DNA from: an uncultured Oscillibacter sp.
GTDB lineage: Bacteria; Bacillota; Clostridia; Oscillospirales; Oscillospiraceae
Assembly (NCBI GenBank): GCA_910588005.1
Contig: CAJUQM010000049.1
Location: forward strand, 1-14,262
Direction: 5' to 3'
DNA length: 14,262 nt
Shown one piece after another: positions 1 to 6,199 of the stretch. The first letter of the stretch is position 1, and the number at the start of each line of letters is the position of its first letter. The notes beneath the pieces were generated by a model that was not told where the DNA came from, searched no databases, and saw only the letters and a list, made by a program, of their open reading frames with translations. The position numbers were made by a program, and so were the translations under genes.

Positions 1-995
1 GCGTGGGCAAAATCGCCACCGTCATGGGCCGGTATTACGCCATGGACCGCGACAAACGTTGGGACCGGGTGGAACAGGCCTATGACGCCATGGTCTACGG
101 TGAGAGCGCCGTCTCCAACCCGGATCCTGTGGCCGCCGTCAGAGATTCTTACGCCGCCGGCGTGACCGACGAATTTGTGGAGCCTGTGGTCTGTGATCCC
201 GAGGGCACCATCTCCGATAACGACAGCGTCATCTTCTTCAACTTCCGGCCGGACCGGGCCAGAGAGATCACCCGGACGCTGGTAGACCCGGAATTCGACG
301 GCTTTACCCGTCAGTTCTTCCCGCTGACCTTTGTCTGCAACACGGAGTATGACGCCACAATGCCGAACGTGGAGGTGGCCTATCCCCGCAGCACCGTAAA
401 AAACGGTCTGGGCGAGTACCTCAGTCAGATGGGCCTGACCCAGCTACGCATTGCCGAGACGGAGAAATACGCCCACGTCACCTTCTTTTTCAACGGCGGC
501 AGCGAGACCGTGTTCCCCGGCGAGGACCGGGTGCTGGTCCCCTCTCCCAAGGTGGCCACTTATGACCTCCAGCCGGAGATGAGCGCCGTAGATGTCTGCA
601 ACAAGTGCGTGGAGCGCATTGAGTCCGGAACCTATGATGTAATTATTTTAAATTTTGCCAATTGCGACATGGTAGGCCATACCGGCGTCTTTGACGCCGC
701 CGTCAAAGCTGTGGAAACTGTGGACATGTGCGTTGGCCGGGTGGTGGATGCCACGCTGAAAATGGGCGGGATCGCCATGATCACCGCCGACCATGGCAAC
801 GCCGAACAGATGGTGGAACCGGACGGCAGCCCCATGACCGCTCACACCACCAACTTGGTCCCCTTCATCCTCTGCGGGGCCGGCACCGAACTGCGGAAGG
901 ACGGCCGGCTGGCGGATATTGCCCCCACCATTTTGGACGTGATGGGTCTGGCCTGCCCGCCCGAGATGGACGGAACGACCCTGATTGTCAAATAA
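1..995 (+). CDS. gpmI: 2,3-bisphosphoglycerate-independent phosphoglycerate mutase, C-terminal part (5' truncated)
   Basis: Interconverts 3- and 2-phosphoglycerate in cytoplasmic glycolysis. The reading frame (codons from position 3) is open at the window edge, so the start lies upstream. The visible 330 codons correspond to about the last two thirds of a roughly 510-residue family member. The fragment opens in the conserved GRYYAMDRDKRWDR block. FNFRPDRARE (79-88) carries the substrate-binding arginines. NFANCDMVGHTG (218-229) gives the D-x3-H metal pair D222/H226, TADHGNAE (261-268) gives D263/H264, and H281 lies in TAHTTN. These match the Mn-binding residues known for the alkaline-phosphatase-superfamily mutases. 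The catalytic serine belongs to the missing N-terminal part. The gene ends in TAA and is followed 19 bases later by a perfect terminator hairpin. The family assignment is essentially certain. Confidence 0.97.
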   Translation, partial: VGKIATVMGRYYAMDRDKRWDRVEQAYDAMVYGESAVSNPDPVAAVRDSYAAGVTDEFVEPVVCDPEGTISDNDSVIFFNFRPDRAREITRTLVDPEFDGFTRQFFPLTFVCNTEYDATMPNVEVAYPRSTVKNGLGEYLSQMGLTQLRIAETEKYAHVTFFFNGGSETVFPGEDRVLVPSPKVATYDLQPEMSAVDVCNKCVERIESGTYDVIILNFANCDMVGHTGVFDAAVKAVETVDMCVGRVVDATLKMGGIAMITADHGNAEQMVEPDGSPMTAHTTNLVPFILCGAGTELRKDGRLADIAPTILDVMGLACPPEMDGTTLIVK

Positions 996-1014
996 TCGTA
1001 CCCAACACCAGCAA

Positions 1015-1050
1015 AAGCCGGGACGCTGCCTTGTGGCAGCGTCCCGGCTT
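1015..1050. terminator. Bidirectional terminator between convergent gpmI and SPFH gene
   Basis: A perfect 16-bp inverted repeat, AAGCCGGGACGCTGCC (1015-1030), is closed by TTGT and followed by its exact complement (1035-1050). It lies between the gpmI stop and the end of the minus-strand SPFH gene at 1065. The outer AA/TT pairs and nearby T-rich sequence would serve both strands, although neither side has a long uninterrupted T tract. Confidence 0.85.
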
Positions 1051-1064
1051 AACAATTATGTTCT

Positions 1065-2006
1065 TTACTGTTTCGGATCCTCGGTGTCAAACACCGCTTT
1101 GGCGCTGGCGGCAAGGCCTGCCAGCCCCTGGAGTTCACTGGGGATGATAATCTTGGTGGCCTTTCCATCCGCCACCTTCTGCATGGCCTCCAGAGCTTTC
1201 AGCTTCACCACCTGCTCGTTGGGAGCGGCATCGTTCAAAAGCTTCAAGGAATCCGCCAGGGCCTGCTGCACCTGCATAATGGCCTGGGCCTCCGCCTCGG
1301 CGGCCATAATACGGGCCTCTTTCTCGCCCTCGGCCTTCAAAATCGCGGCCTGCTTGGCGGCGTCGGCCTTCAAAATCGCGGACTGCTTCTCGCCTTCCGC
1401 CACCAGAATTTGAGACTGCTTGGTGCCCTCGGCCTGGAGAATGGACTCCCGGCGCTCCCGCTCCGCCTTCATCTGCTTCTCCATGGCGTTTTGGATCTCC
1501 TTGGGCGGGATGATGTTTTTCAGCTCCACCCGGTTGACCTTAATGCCCCAAGGGTCCGTGGCCTCGTCCAGAATCGCCCGCATCCGGGAATTGATGATAT
1601 CCCGGCTGGTGAGGGACTGGTCCAGCTCCATGTCGCCGATGATATTACGAAGGGTGGTGGCCGTCAAGTTCTCAATGGCGTTCATGGGGTGCTCGACACC
1701 ATAGGTATACAGCTTCGGGTCGGTGATCTGGAAATAGATCACCGTGTCGATCTGCATGGTGACGTTGTCCTTGGTGATGACGGGCTGAGGGGCGAAATCC
1801 GCCACCTGCTCCTTCAGGGATACCTTCTTGGCAATGCGCTCGATAAAGGGGACTTTCAGGTGCAATCCCACGTTCCAGACCGCCCGGAAGGCGCCCAGCC
1901 GCTCCACCACATAGGCCCTGGACTGCTGCACGATGACGATGTTGCTGATCAGCAGGATCAGGATCAGCACCACCAGGACAACGATTGCAATGACTCCAAA
2001 CTTCAT
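1065..2006 (-). CDS. SPFH/Band 7 (stomatin-like, QmcA-type) membrane protein
   Basis: A 313-residue protein of stomatin/prohibitin type, expected to oligomerise on the membrane as a scaffold or microdomain organiser. Residues 5-26 are one hydrophobic N-terminal anchor. The PHB domain spans about 27-180, with family-typical stretches such as VVERLGAF, LHLKVPF and ELKNIIPP. A long charged helix follows. Residues 188-242 fall into five consecutive 11-residue units of the form (x)IL(x)AEGEKQS, a hendecad coiled coil as in stomatin-like proteins. The ATG at 2006-2004 overlaps the TGA of the upstream nfeD gene (ATGA), with GGAGG eight bases upstream inside nfeD, so the two genes look translationally coupled. 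This nfeD-SPFH pairing is a well-known conserved partnership. The family call is secure, but the cellular role in this organism is not known. Confidence 0.95.
   Translation of the reverse strand: MKFGVIAIVVLVVLILILLISNIVIVQQSRAYVVERLGAFRAVWNVGLHLKVPFIERIAKKVSLKEQVADFAPQPVITKDNVTMQIDTVIYFQITDPKLYTYGVEHPMNAIENLTATTLRNIIGDMELDQSLTSRDIINSRMRAILDEATDPWGIKVNRVELKNIIPPKEIQNAMEKQMKAERERRESILQAEGTKQSQILVAEGEKQSAILKADAAKQAAILKAEGEKEARIMAAEAEAQAIMQVQQALADSLKLLNDAAPNEQVVKLKALEAMQKVADGKATKIIIPSELQGLAGLAASAKAVFDTEDPKQ
1330..1388. repeat. 33-base direct repeat inside the SPFH coiled-coil coding region
   Basis: A 26-base stretch at 1330-1355 recurs at 1363-1388 with one mismatch (C1349 versus A1382). The period of 33 bases equals 11 codons. 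It matches the third and fourth hendecad units of the protein's coiled coil, so it looks like in-frame duplication of a coding unit, not an independent element. Confidence 0.8.
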
Positions 2007-2449
2007 GACACTACCTCCGCTTTTTTCTCAGATTTTTTTACAAAGAGCTTCACGCCCTCCATTCGCTGGATCTCCACACGGGTCCCTGCGGGAATCACCT
2101 CTCCGTCAACGCTGCGGGCGGTCCAAGTCTTGCCGTCTACGTATACCGCACCGGTGGCGGCATCGTTGTCAATGTCCTCGGTCACACCGGCTGCTCTGCC
2201 GATCACCCGGTCCAAATTTGTGGGAATGTGCCGCTGTCTCCCGAAGCGTTCTACCAGCGGGCGGGTCACCGCCAGAGCCACAGCGGACACCGCGGCAAAA
2301 ATCACCAGCTGCGCCGTCACCTCCAGCTTTGCCAGAGCCGCGAAAAACGCACCGACCGCGCCAACGGCAAACCAGACGGATACCAGCCCCGCCGTGACAG
2401 CCTCAACTACGCCGAAGAGGACAGCGGCGCATAGCCATAGCCACATCAT
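2003..2449 (-). CDS. NfeD family membrane protein (short form)
   Basis: A 148-residue short NfeD protein, the usual partner of SPFH proteins. The N-terminal ~62 residues are hydrophobic, giving two to three membrane segments. They are followed by a soluble OB-fold of about residues 80-140 with the family pattern G-x2-W-x-A-(RS) ... I-x2-G-x2-V ... G-x3-L-x-V (KTWTARS, VIPAGTRVEI, MEGVKLFV). No ClpP-like protease domain is present, so this is the truncated class. I chose ATG at 2449-2447 because AAAGGAGG lies just upstream (12-base spacing). A longer reading from a TTG at 2494 would place that ribosome binding site inside the gene. ATG at 2446 is an alternative. It is the first gene of a two-gene operon and overlaps the SPFH gene by four bases (ATGA). 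Confidence 0.9.
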   Translation of the reverse strand: MMWLWLCAAVLFGVVEAVTAGLVSVWFAVGAVGAFFAALAKLEVTAQLVIFAAVSAVALAVTRPLVERFGRQRHIPTNLDRVIGRAAGVTEDIDNDAATGAVYVDGKTWTARSVDGEVIPAGTRVEIQRMEGVKLFVKKSEKKAEVVS

Positions 2450-2506
2450 AATACTAAAAAGCCTCCTTTCGCCAAAACTCTCTGATTCATTCAATTTTAT
2501 AATTAT

Positions 2507-2515
2507 ATTATAGCA
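2507..2515 (-). promoter_or_regulatory. Extended -10 promoter for nfeD-SPFH
   Basis: On the minus strand this reads TGCTATAAT, a perfect TATAAT with an upstream TGn extension. No good -35 sits at 17 bases (ACGCAA there), which is consistent with an extended -10 promoter. It lies about 57 bases upstream of the chosen nfeD start. Confidence 0.65.
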
Positions 2516-2687
2516 TACCCAAATCGAAATTGCGTTTCAATTCGGTAACAATTCCGTCCGGAATTTTTTCCCCTCCTTTTTTAAGCAGCGGGAAATTTTA
2601 GGCAGTCTTTTTTACCGAATACATTATTTTTGTCCCTTACCTTTCGCCTTGATGGGGCAAAGCACCGGCACCTCCACCAACCGCAGC

Positions 2688-2716
2688 TTGAACCCAACAC
2701 CTGGGTGCGATATAAT
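2688..2716 (+). promoter_or_regulatory. Strong sigma-A-type promoter for the orphan gene at 2759
   Basis: TTGAAC (2688-2693), a 17-base spacer and a perfect TATAAT (2711-2716). Predicted transcription start is near 2722, giving a leader of about 37 bases that carries CGGAGG (2745-2750). Confidence 0.8.
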
Positions 2717-2758
2717 TATTTTATAAAACAAATTTTGGCTTGATCGGAGGATGAGACA

Positions 2759-3118
2759 TTGAATATATGGCAATATTTCCGGAGTATTGCGGCATCAAAA
2801 AGGATCTCGGCCGTTTTATTTATATTTCGTCCCGGCAAAGATACGGATCAGGCAGCTCTAAACTCCTGTACCGGTTGGGTTAAGCATATGGGAAGATTTC
2901 ATGAAAGCGGAACATATGAATTTGCCCTTGATGCGCATTTGTCAAAGGGGTGTGCAGAGGTAATTCTATTGGATGCAAAAAAACAACAGCTGATGAAGTT
3001 GAACCAACAGTCTCCTGCGGGTAAAATAGATTTAGCTGCAAAAAAGTATTATCTGCGCTGGGAATTCAAAAGTGCTACGGGAAAGTGTGCGTTACATTGG
3101 TACAAGGTATCAATGTAA
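2759..3118 (+). CDS. Orphan small protein of unknown function (119 aa)
   Basis: I do not recognise this protein. The TTG start at 2759 is chosen because GGAGG (2746-2750) lies eight bases upstream. The nearer ATG at 2751 runs into a stop after three codons. The unit is complete: promoter at 2688-2716, ribosome binding site, 119 codons, and a 12-bp hairpin terminator at 3126-3154. Sequence features: a basic N-terminal segment (about 1-30) with a short hydrophobic patch (SAVLFIF, 18-24), then alternating hydrophobic/polar stretches (TYEFALDAHL, AEVILLDAKKQQLM, KYYLRWEF, KCALHWYKV) suggesting a small all-beta domain rich in Trp and Tyr. There is no clear signal peptide or known motif. Base composition is visibly AT-richer than its neighbours, which may indicate acquisition or relaxed codon selection. 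Coding status is well supported by the signals; function is unknown. Confidence 0.75.
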   Translation: MNIWQYFRSIAASKRISAVLFIFRPGKDTDQAALNSCTGWVKHMGRFHESGTYEFALDAHLSKGCAEVILLDAKKQQLMKLNQQSPAGKIDLAAKKYYLRWEFKSATGKCALHWYKVSM

Positions 3119-3125
3119 TTTTACC

Positions 3126-3154
3126 GAGCGGTTATCCGTCATGGATAACCGCTC
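3126..3154 (+). terminator. Terminator of the orphan gene
   Basis: Perfect 12-bp stem GAGCGGTTATCC (3126-3137) / GGATAACCGCTC (3143-3154) with a GTCAT loop, starting eight bases after the stop codon. The downstream tract ATTCAATTGTTTTG is T-rich but interrupted. Confidence 0.75.
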
Positions 3155-3367
3155 ATTCAATTGTTTTGACGGGAGAAGGGATTTATAGATATTTACCAAC
3201 AAGGAAGGTAAAAAGAGTTCATTTTCTATAGGAACTTTGCAAAGCTCTATAGAAAATTTATGGGACATCTGTAAAAAATACCGCGGAACCCTACCTCAGC
3301 GCCGCGCAGGCAAGGCCCGCTCCGTAAAATATCCGGCAGGCCCAGTCACTCGCCCGTTCCATATAAT
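3155..3367. other. Non-coding stretch with imperfect hairpin, no gene seen
   Basis: No convincing reading frame is present in this part of the gap between the orphan gene and the methyltransferase. It starts AT-rich and becomes GC-rich after about 3285. A weak promoter-like pair, TTGACG (3166-3171) and GATATT (3188-3193, 16-base spacer), precedes a hairpin at 3221-3257. A short non-coding RNA is possible but unproven. Confidence 0.5.
3221..3257. repeat. Inverted repeat with two CTATAG palindromes
   Basis: ATTTTCTATAG (3221-3231) is the exact reverse complement of CTATAGAAAAT (3247-3257). The inner arms CTTTG/CAAAG (3235-3239/3240-3244) pair too, with a GAA/CT internal bulge. The two self-complementary CTATAG cores lie 21 bases apart, about two helical turns. 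This fits either a hairpin in RNA or a pair of operator half-sites. No T tract follows, so it is not a standard terminator. Confidence 0.6.
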
Positions 3368-3396
3368 TTGACATTTTCCCGCAAGAATGATATTTT
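3368..3396 (+). promoter_or_regulatory. Promoter of the RNA methyltransferase operon
   Basis: Consensus TTGACA (3368-3373), a 17-base spacer and TATTTT (3391-3396). The predicted start of transcription near 3403 lies downstream of an in-frame ATG at 3397, so that codon cannot be used from this promoter. This supports ATG 3427 as the true start. Confidence 0.75.
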
Positions 3397-3426
3397 ATGA
3401 TCACAAACTGGAAGGGAGTCCTCCCT

Positions 3427-4536
3427 ATGACTTTGACTGTCCCCTGCCTCTTTGGCCTGGAGGGCCTTGTCTCCGATGAGATGAAGCGGCTAAAACTGAA
3501 CAATGTCCGGGCCGAAAATGGCCGCGTCCACTGTGAAGGAAGTATGCTTGACATCGCCCGTCTGAATCTCAATCTCCGCTGCGGCGCCCGGGTGTTGATG
3601 GAGTTGGGTTCCTTTCCTGTTCCGGATTTTGAGGCCCTGTTTCAAGGCGTGCTGGCCCTGCCTTGGGAGGACTATATTCCAAGAGATGGCGAATTTCCTG
3701 TAAAAGGATACTCCTTGACATCTGTGCTGCACTCTGTTCCCGCCTGTCAGGCCATCGTAAAAAAGGCCGCCGCCAAGCGGCTGGGCAGCGCCTACGGCTG
3801 CGAAACTCTGCCGGAGACCGGCAGCCGGTATCAGATCCAATTTGCCATTATTAAAGACATCGCTACCCTGTATCTGGATACCTCCGGCGACGGGCTGTAC
3901 AAACGAGGCTACCGGGCAAAAAATATGGGGGCGCCCCTGCGGGAGACGTTGGCTGCGGCTCTGGTGACACTCTCCCGTTACCGGGGAGGAGACCCCTTCT
4001 GCGACCCCTTCTGCGGCAGTGGGACAATTCCCATCGAGGCGGCGTTGATCGCCAAAAACCGTGCGCCGGGCCTGGACCGGTCCTTTGCCTCCCAGCGGTG
4101 GAAAAACATGGACAGCGGACTGTGGCTGGAGGCCGCGGACGAGGCCCAGGACTGTGAGTTCCACGGAACCTATGATATCTGGGGCGGCGACATCGATCCC
4201 GCAGCTGTGGAGCTGGCCCGCCACAACGCGGAGCTGGCCGGAGTGGAGGACTGCGTCCGCTTTGAAACGGCAGACGCCGCAAAATTTCACCGCAGCAGCG
4301 AATATGGTCAGCTGGTGACCAATCCGCCCTACGGCGAGCGGCTGCTGGAAAAGCGGGAGGCCGAGGCGCTGTACCGCAGCTTTGGGCAGGCCCACCGCGC
4401 CTTGCCCCCCAAGTGGCGGACAGTGGTTCTCTCCTCCCACACAGAATTTGAGCGGTGCTTCGGACAACCCGCGGACAAAAAACGGAAGCTATACAACGGC
4501 ATGCTAAAATGCGACGCCTTTCTATACGGAAAGTAA
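3427..4536 (+). CDS. THUMP-domain class I SAM-dependent RNA methyltransferase (RlmL/YpsC family)
   Basis: A 369-residue protein, probably an N2-guanine methyltransferase of 23S rRNA like the N-terminal module of E. coli RlmL and B. subtilis YpsC. It has an N-terminal ferredoxin-like/THUMP part (about 1-155: PCLFGLEGLVSDEMKRL, the LNLRCGARVLM helix, the DTSGDGLYKRGYR block). The Rossmann catalytic domain shows SAM motif I in DPFCGSGTIPIEAAL (193-207), an acidic ribose-binding loop (GGDIDPAAVELA, 253-264) and the base-flipping NPPYGERL motif (299-306). The end KLYNGMLKCDAFLYG is typical of the family. ATG at 3427 has AAGGGAG eight bases upstream. The lipid-kinase gene begins 48 bases downstream with no terminator between, so co-transcription is likely. 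Exact target nucleotide cannot be read from sequence. Confidence 0.93.
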   Translation: MTLTVPCLFGLEGLVSDEMKRLKLNNVRAENGRVHCEGSMLDIARLNLNLRCGARVLMELGSFPVPDFEALFQGVLALPWEDYIPRDGEFPVKGYSLTSVLHSVPACQAIVKKAAAKRLGSAYGCETLPETGSRYQIQFAIIKDIATLYLDTSGDGLYKRGYRAKNMGAPLRETLAAALVTLSRYRGGDPFCDPFCGSGTIPIEAALIAKNRAPGLDRSFASQRWKNMDSGLWLEAADEAQDCEFHGTYDIWGGDIDPAAVELARHNAELAGVEDCVRFETADAAKFHRSSEYGQLVTNPPYGERLLEKREAEALYRSFGQAHRALPPKWRTVVLSSHTEFERCFGQPADKKRKLYNGMLKCDAFLYGK

Positions 4537-4584
4537 ATTTTTGACCGGATATTACTAAAATCCACTGAGAAAGGGACGTTGGTC

Positions 4585-5511
4585 ATGCGTCACGTCTTTA
4601 TTATCAACCCCCGGGCAGGGAAGAGAGATCAGACGGCCCGCATCTATGAGATGGCCAATCACCTGCGCAGCGCCCACGGGCTGGACTGCACCTGCATGCT
4701 GACAGACCGCCCAGGCGGCGCCACCGAGATAGCCCGCCGCCTGGCGGAGGAGGGGCTGCCATTGCGGGTCTACGCCTGCGGCGGGGACGGCACCGTCTCA
4801 GAGGTTGCCAACGGCCTGGCGGGCTTTTCGAACGCCGCCATGACCTGCATCCCCTCCGGAACCGGCAATGATTTTTTAAAAAATTTCGGATTGGATATGG
4901 GAAAGTTCCGGGATGCGGAGAATCTTTGGGATGGCCCCGTATTTCCGCTGGACCTCATTGACTGCAACGGGCGGTACTGCCTTACTATCGCGTGCAACGG
5001 CATCGACGCCCAGGTGGCAGAGAGCGTCCATCTGTACAGCCGTTCCCCTTTCCTGAATGGGCGGGGCAGCTACCTGGCGTCAGTGGCTGCCAACTTCCTC
5101 CTGCGGGACATTGGCCACCACTGGACCGTCACTTTAGACGGTGAGACGGCGGAGGGAGATTTCACTCTGATATCCGTGTGCAACGGCCGCCACTACGGCG
5201 GCGGTTCTATTCCCGTGCCGGAGGCCCGGATGGACGACGGAATCCTAAACACCATCCTAGTCCGCAAAATCAGCAAGGCGGCCTTCGCCCGGATGTTTAA
5301 GATCTACTCCGCCGGAAACTACCGCCAGGTTTCCCATGCGGCCCGGACGGTAACAGCCCGGGAGGTGCGCATATGCTCAGATCTGGAAGAGATCGTCACC
5401 TGTTTAGACGGAGAGTGCTTCCGGAGCCACGAGGTCATCATACGCTTGGCGGACAAACGGCTGAACTTTTTCGGCCCCAAGGGCTGTGACCCAAACGCCA
5501 CCGCCCGGTAG
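4585..5511 (+). CDS. Diacylglycerol kinase family lipid kinase (YegS/BmrU type)
   Basis: A 308-residue ATP-dependent lipid kinase, probably acting on diacylglycerol or a related membrane lipid at the cytoplasmic face of the membrane. The N-terminal NPRAGK (9-14) and the glycine-rich GGDGTVSEVANGL (66-78) form the nucleotide-binding site. IPSGTGNDFLKN (89-100) is the second family signature. The C-terminal beta-sandwich domain carries NGRHYGGG (200-207), ARMDDGILN (214-222) and LDGE (274-277). Length and motif order match the family. ATG 4585 is preferred over a TTG at 4579 because AAAGGGA (4570-4576) is well spaced only for the ATG. It is probably second in an operon with the methyltransferase. 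I found no clear terminator in the 60 bases after the stop before the groES promoter begins. Confidence 0.93.
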   Translation: MRHVFIINPRAGKRDQTARIYEMANHLRSAHGLDCTCMLTDRPGGATEIARRLAEEGLPLRVYACGGDGTVSEVANGLAGFSNAAMTCIPSGTGNDFLKNFGLDMGKFRDAENLWDGPVFPLDLIDCNGRYCLTIACNGIDAQVAESVHLYSRSPFLNGRGSYLASVAANFLLRDIGHHWTVTLDGETAEGDFTLISVCNGRHYGGGSIPVPEARMDDGILNTILVRKISKAAFARMFKIYSAGNYRQVSHAARTVTAREVRICSDLEEIVTCLDGECFRSHEVIIRLADKRLNFFGPKGCDPNATAR

Positions 5512-5573
5512 ATCTCCCGGCCTGGAATCTTTTAGCTTTTTTGGAAATTCACAAAATCTTCATAGATACCCCC

Positions 5574-5602
5574 TTTACAAACCGGTTGGTTTGCGCTATG
5601 AT
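5574..5602 (+). promoter_or_regulatory. groESL promoter
   Basis: TTTACA (5574-5579), a 17-base spacer and TATGAT (5597-5602). The predicted start of transcription near 5608 falls at the left edge of the CIRCE operator, the usual arrangement for HrcA-repressed chaperone operons. Confidence 0.8.
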
Positions 5603-5643
5603 AGCACCGTTAGCACTCAGCGGACAAGAGTGCTAACGGTGCT
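5603..5643. promoter_or_regulatory. CIRCE operator (HrcA binding site) with extended arms
   Basis: The core TTAGCACTC (5610-5618), nine-base spacer and GAGTGCTAA (5628-5636) match the CIRCE consensus perfectly. The symmetry continues outward: AGCACCG (5603-5609) is complementary to CGGTGCT (5637-5643), giving 16-bp perfect arms. CIRCE is known as the HrcA repressor site, inactivated on heat shock when HrcA misfolds. No hrcA gene is in this window. Confidence 0.96.
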
Positions 5644-5684
5644 GTTTGTTTTTTAATTTTAAATATTATAAGGAGGAACCCAAC

Positions 5685-5969
5685 ATGAAACTCACACCCC
5701 TTGCAGACCGCGTCATTTTAAAAATGGTAGAGGCTGAGGAGACCACCAAGGGCGGCATCATCCTCACCGGCTCCGCCAAGGAAAAGCCCTCCGTGGCTGA
5801 GGTGATCTCCGTAGGCCCCGGCGGCACCGTGGACGGCAAAGAAGTCACCATGACCGTGAAGCCCGGCGATAAGGTCATCACCAGCCAGTACGCCGGCACC
5901 AAGGTCACTCTGGAGGATGTGGAATACGTAGTGGTGCGGCAGAACGACATTCTCGCCATCGTGGAGTAA
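5685..5969 (+). CDS. groES: Co-chaperonin GroES
   Basis: A 94-residue heptameric lid of the GroEL chaperonin in the cytoplasm. It begins MKLTPLADRVILK, typical of the family. The mobile loop (about 17-34) contains the hydrophobic GroEL-binding tripeptide IIL in TKGGIILTG. VKPGDKVI (58-65) and the terminal NDILAIVE are also diagnostic. ATG 5685 has a full AGGAGG (5671-5676) at eight-base spacing. An upstream in-frame extension to 5646 has no ribosome binding site and would lie next to the operator. It is the first gene of the CIRCE-controlled operon. The following groEL lies 230 bases away, unusually far for this pair. Confidence 0.98.
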   Translation: MKLTPLADRVILKMVEAEETTKGGIILTGSAKEKPSVAEVISVGPGGTVDGKEVTMTVKPGDKVITSQYAGTKVTLEDVEYVVVRQNDILAIVE

Positions 5970-5975
5970 TCCGAA

Positions 5976-6143
5976 GGGGAGCAGGCTCCCCCTCAACCTC
6001 CCCCCACCGCCAGTCTGCGGACTGGCGGCGCCCAAGGCGGCTGGAGTCAAGGTATTTTCGCCACGTACACACCGCGGCGAAAATGATTAAAATTTCTTCT
6101 TTTGCCTCTCGCAAAAGAAGCGGGAAAGCCTTGGGCTTTCCCG
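5976..6143. repeat. Cluster of five perfect hairpins between groES and groEL
   Basis: Five perfect inverted repeats occur in 168 bases: GGGGAG/CTCCCC (5976-5991); CCGCCAGTC/GACTGGCGG with TGCG loop (6007-6028); ATTTTCGCC/GGCGAAAAT (6054-6084); CTTCTTTTGC/GCAAAAGAAG with CTCTC loop (6096-6120); CGGGAAAGCC/GGCTTTCCCG with TTG loop (6121-6143). I see no reading frame, no second CIRCE and no good promoter in the spacer. The composition switches sharply from GC-rich (to about 6050) to AT-rich. This resembles the palindromic intergenic repeats seen in many clostridial genomes. Whether it is mobile or regulatory cannot be decided here. Confidence 0.8.
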
Positions 6144-6158
6144 TCCCCCTTTCCTTTT
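6121..6158 (+). terminator. Terminator-like hairpin upstream of groEL (possible attenuator)
   Basis: The last hairpin of the cluster, a 10-bp stem with a 3-base loop (6121-6143), is followed by a pyrimidine-rich tract with T runs (to 6158). It could terminate part of the groES transcripts or mark an RNA processing or stability boundary. The T tract is broken by C residues, so efficiency is uncertain. Confidence 0.4.
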
Positions 6159-6199
6159 GCTCATTTTAATTTTTATTCTCTATTGGAGGTAGATTGATT

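Larger units (their letters stand above)
2450..2758. other. Gene-free divergent intergenic region, AT-rich
   Basis: This stretch of 309 bases holds the nfeD promoter on the minus strand and the promoter of the small orphan gene on the plus strand. In between, AATTCCG-TC-CGGAATT (2550-2565) is a short perfect palindrome followed by T residues. It looks terminator-like on the plus strand, but no plus-strand gene ends there. I see no coding potential between 2516 and 2687. Confidence 0.6.

Noticed and set aside
1410..2513. 367-codon plus-strand frame opposite the SPFH and nfeD genes
   Set aside because: Antisense to two well-recognised genes; composition (His/Asp/Arg/Gln-rich) is typical of a shadow frame.
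2550..2565. Palindrome with T tract as a plus-strand terminator
   Set aside because: No plus-strand gene ends nearby, since the flanking gene to the left is on the minus strand. The stem is short and could be chance in AT-rich DNA.
3490..4467. 325-codon minus-strand frame opposite the RNA methyltransferase
   Set aside because: Fully contained in the reverse strand of a gene with clear motifs, without its own signals.
6157..6185. Possible separate promoter for groEL in the intercistronic spacer (TTGCTC)
   Set aside because: No acceptable -10 box lies 16-18 bases downstream.
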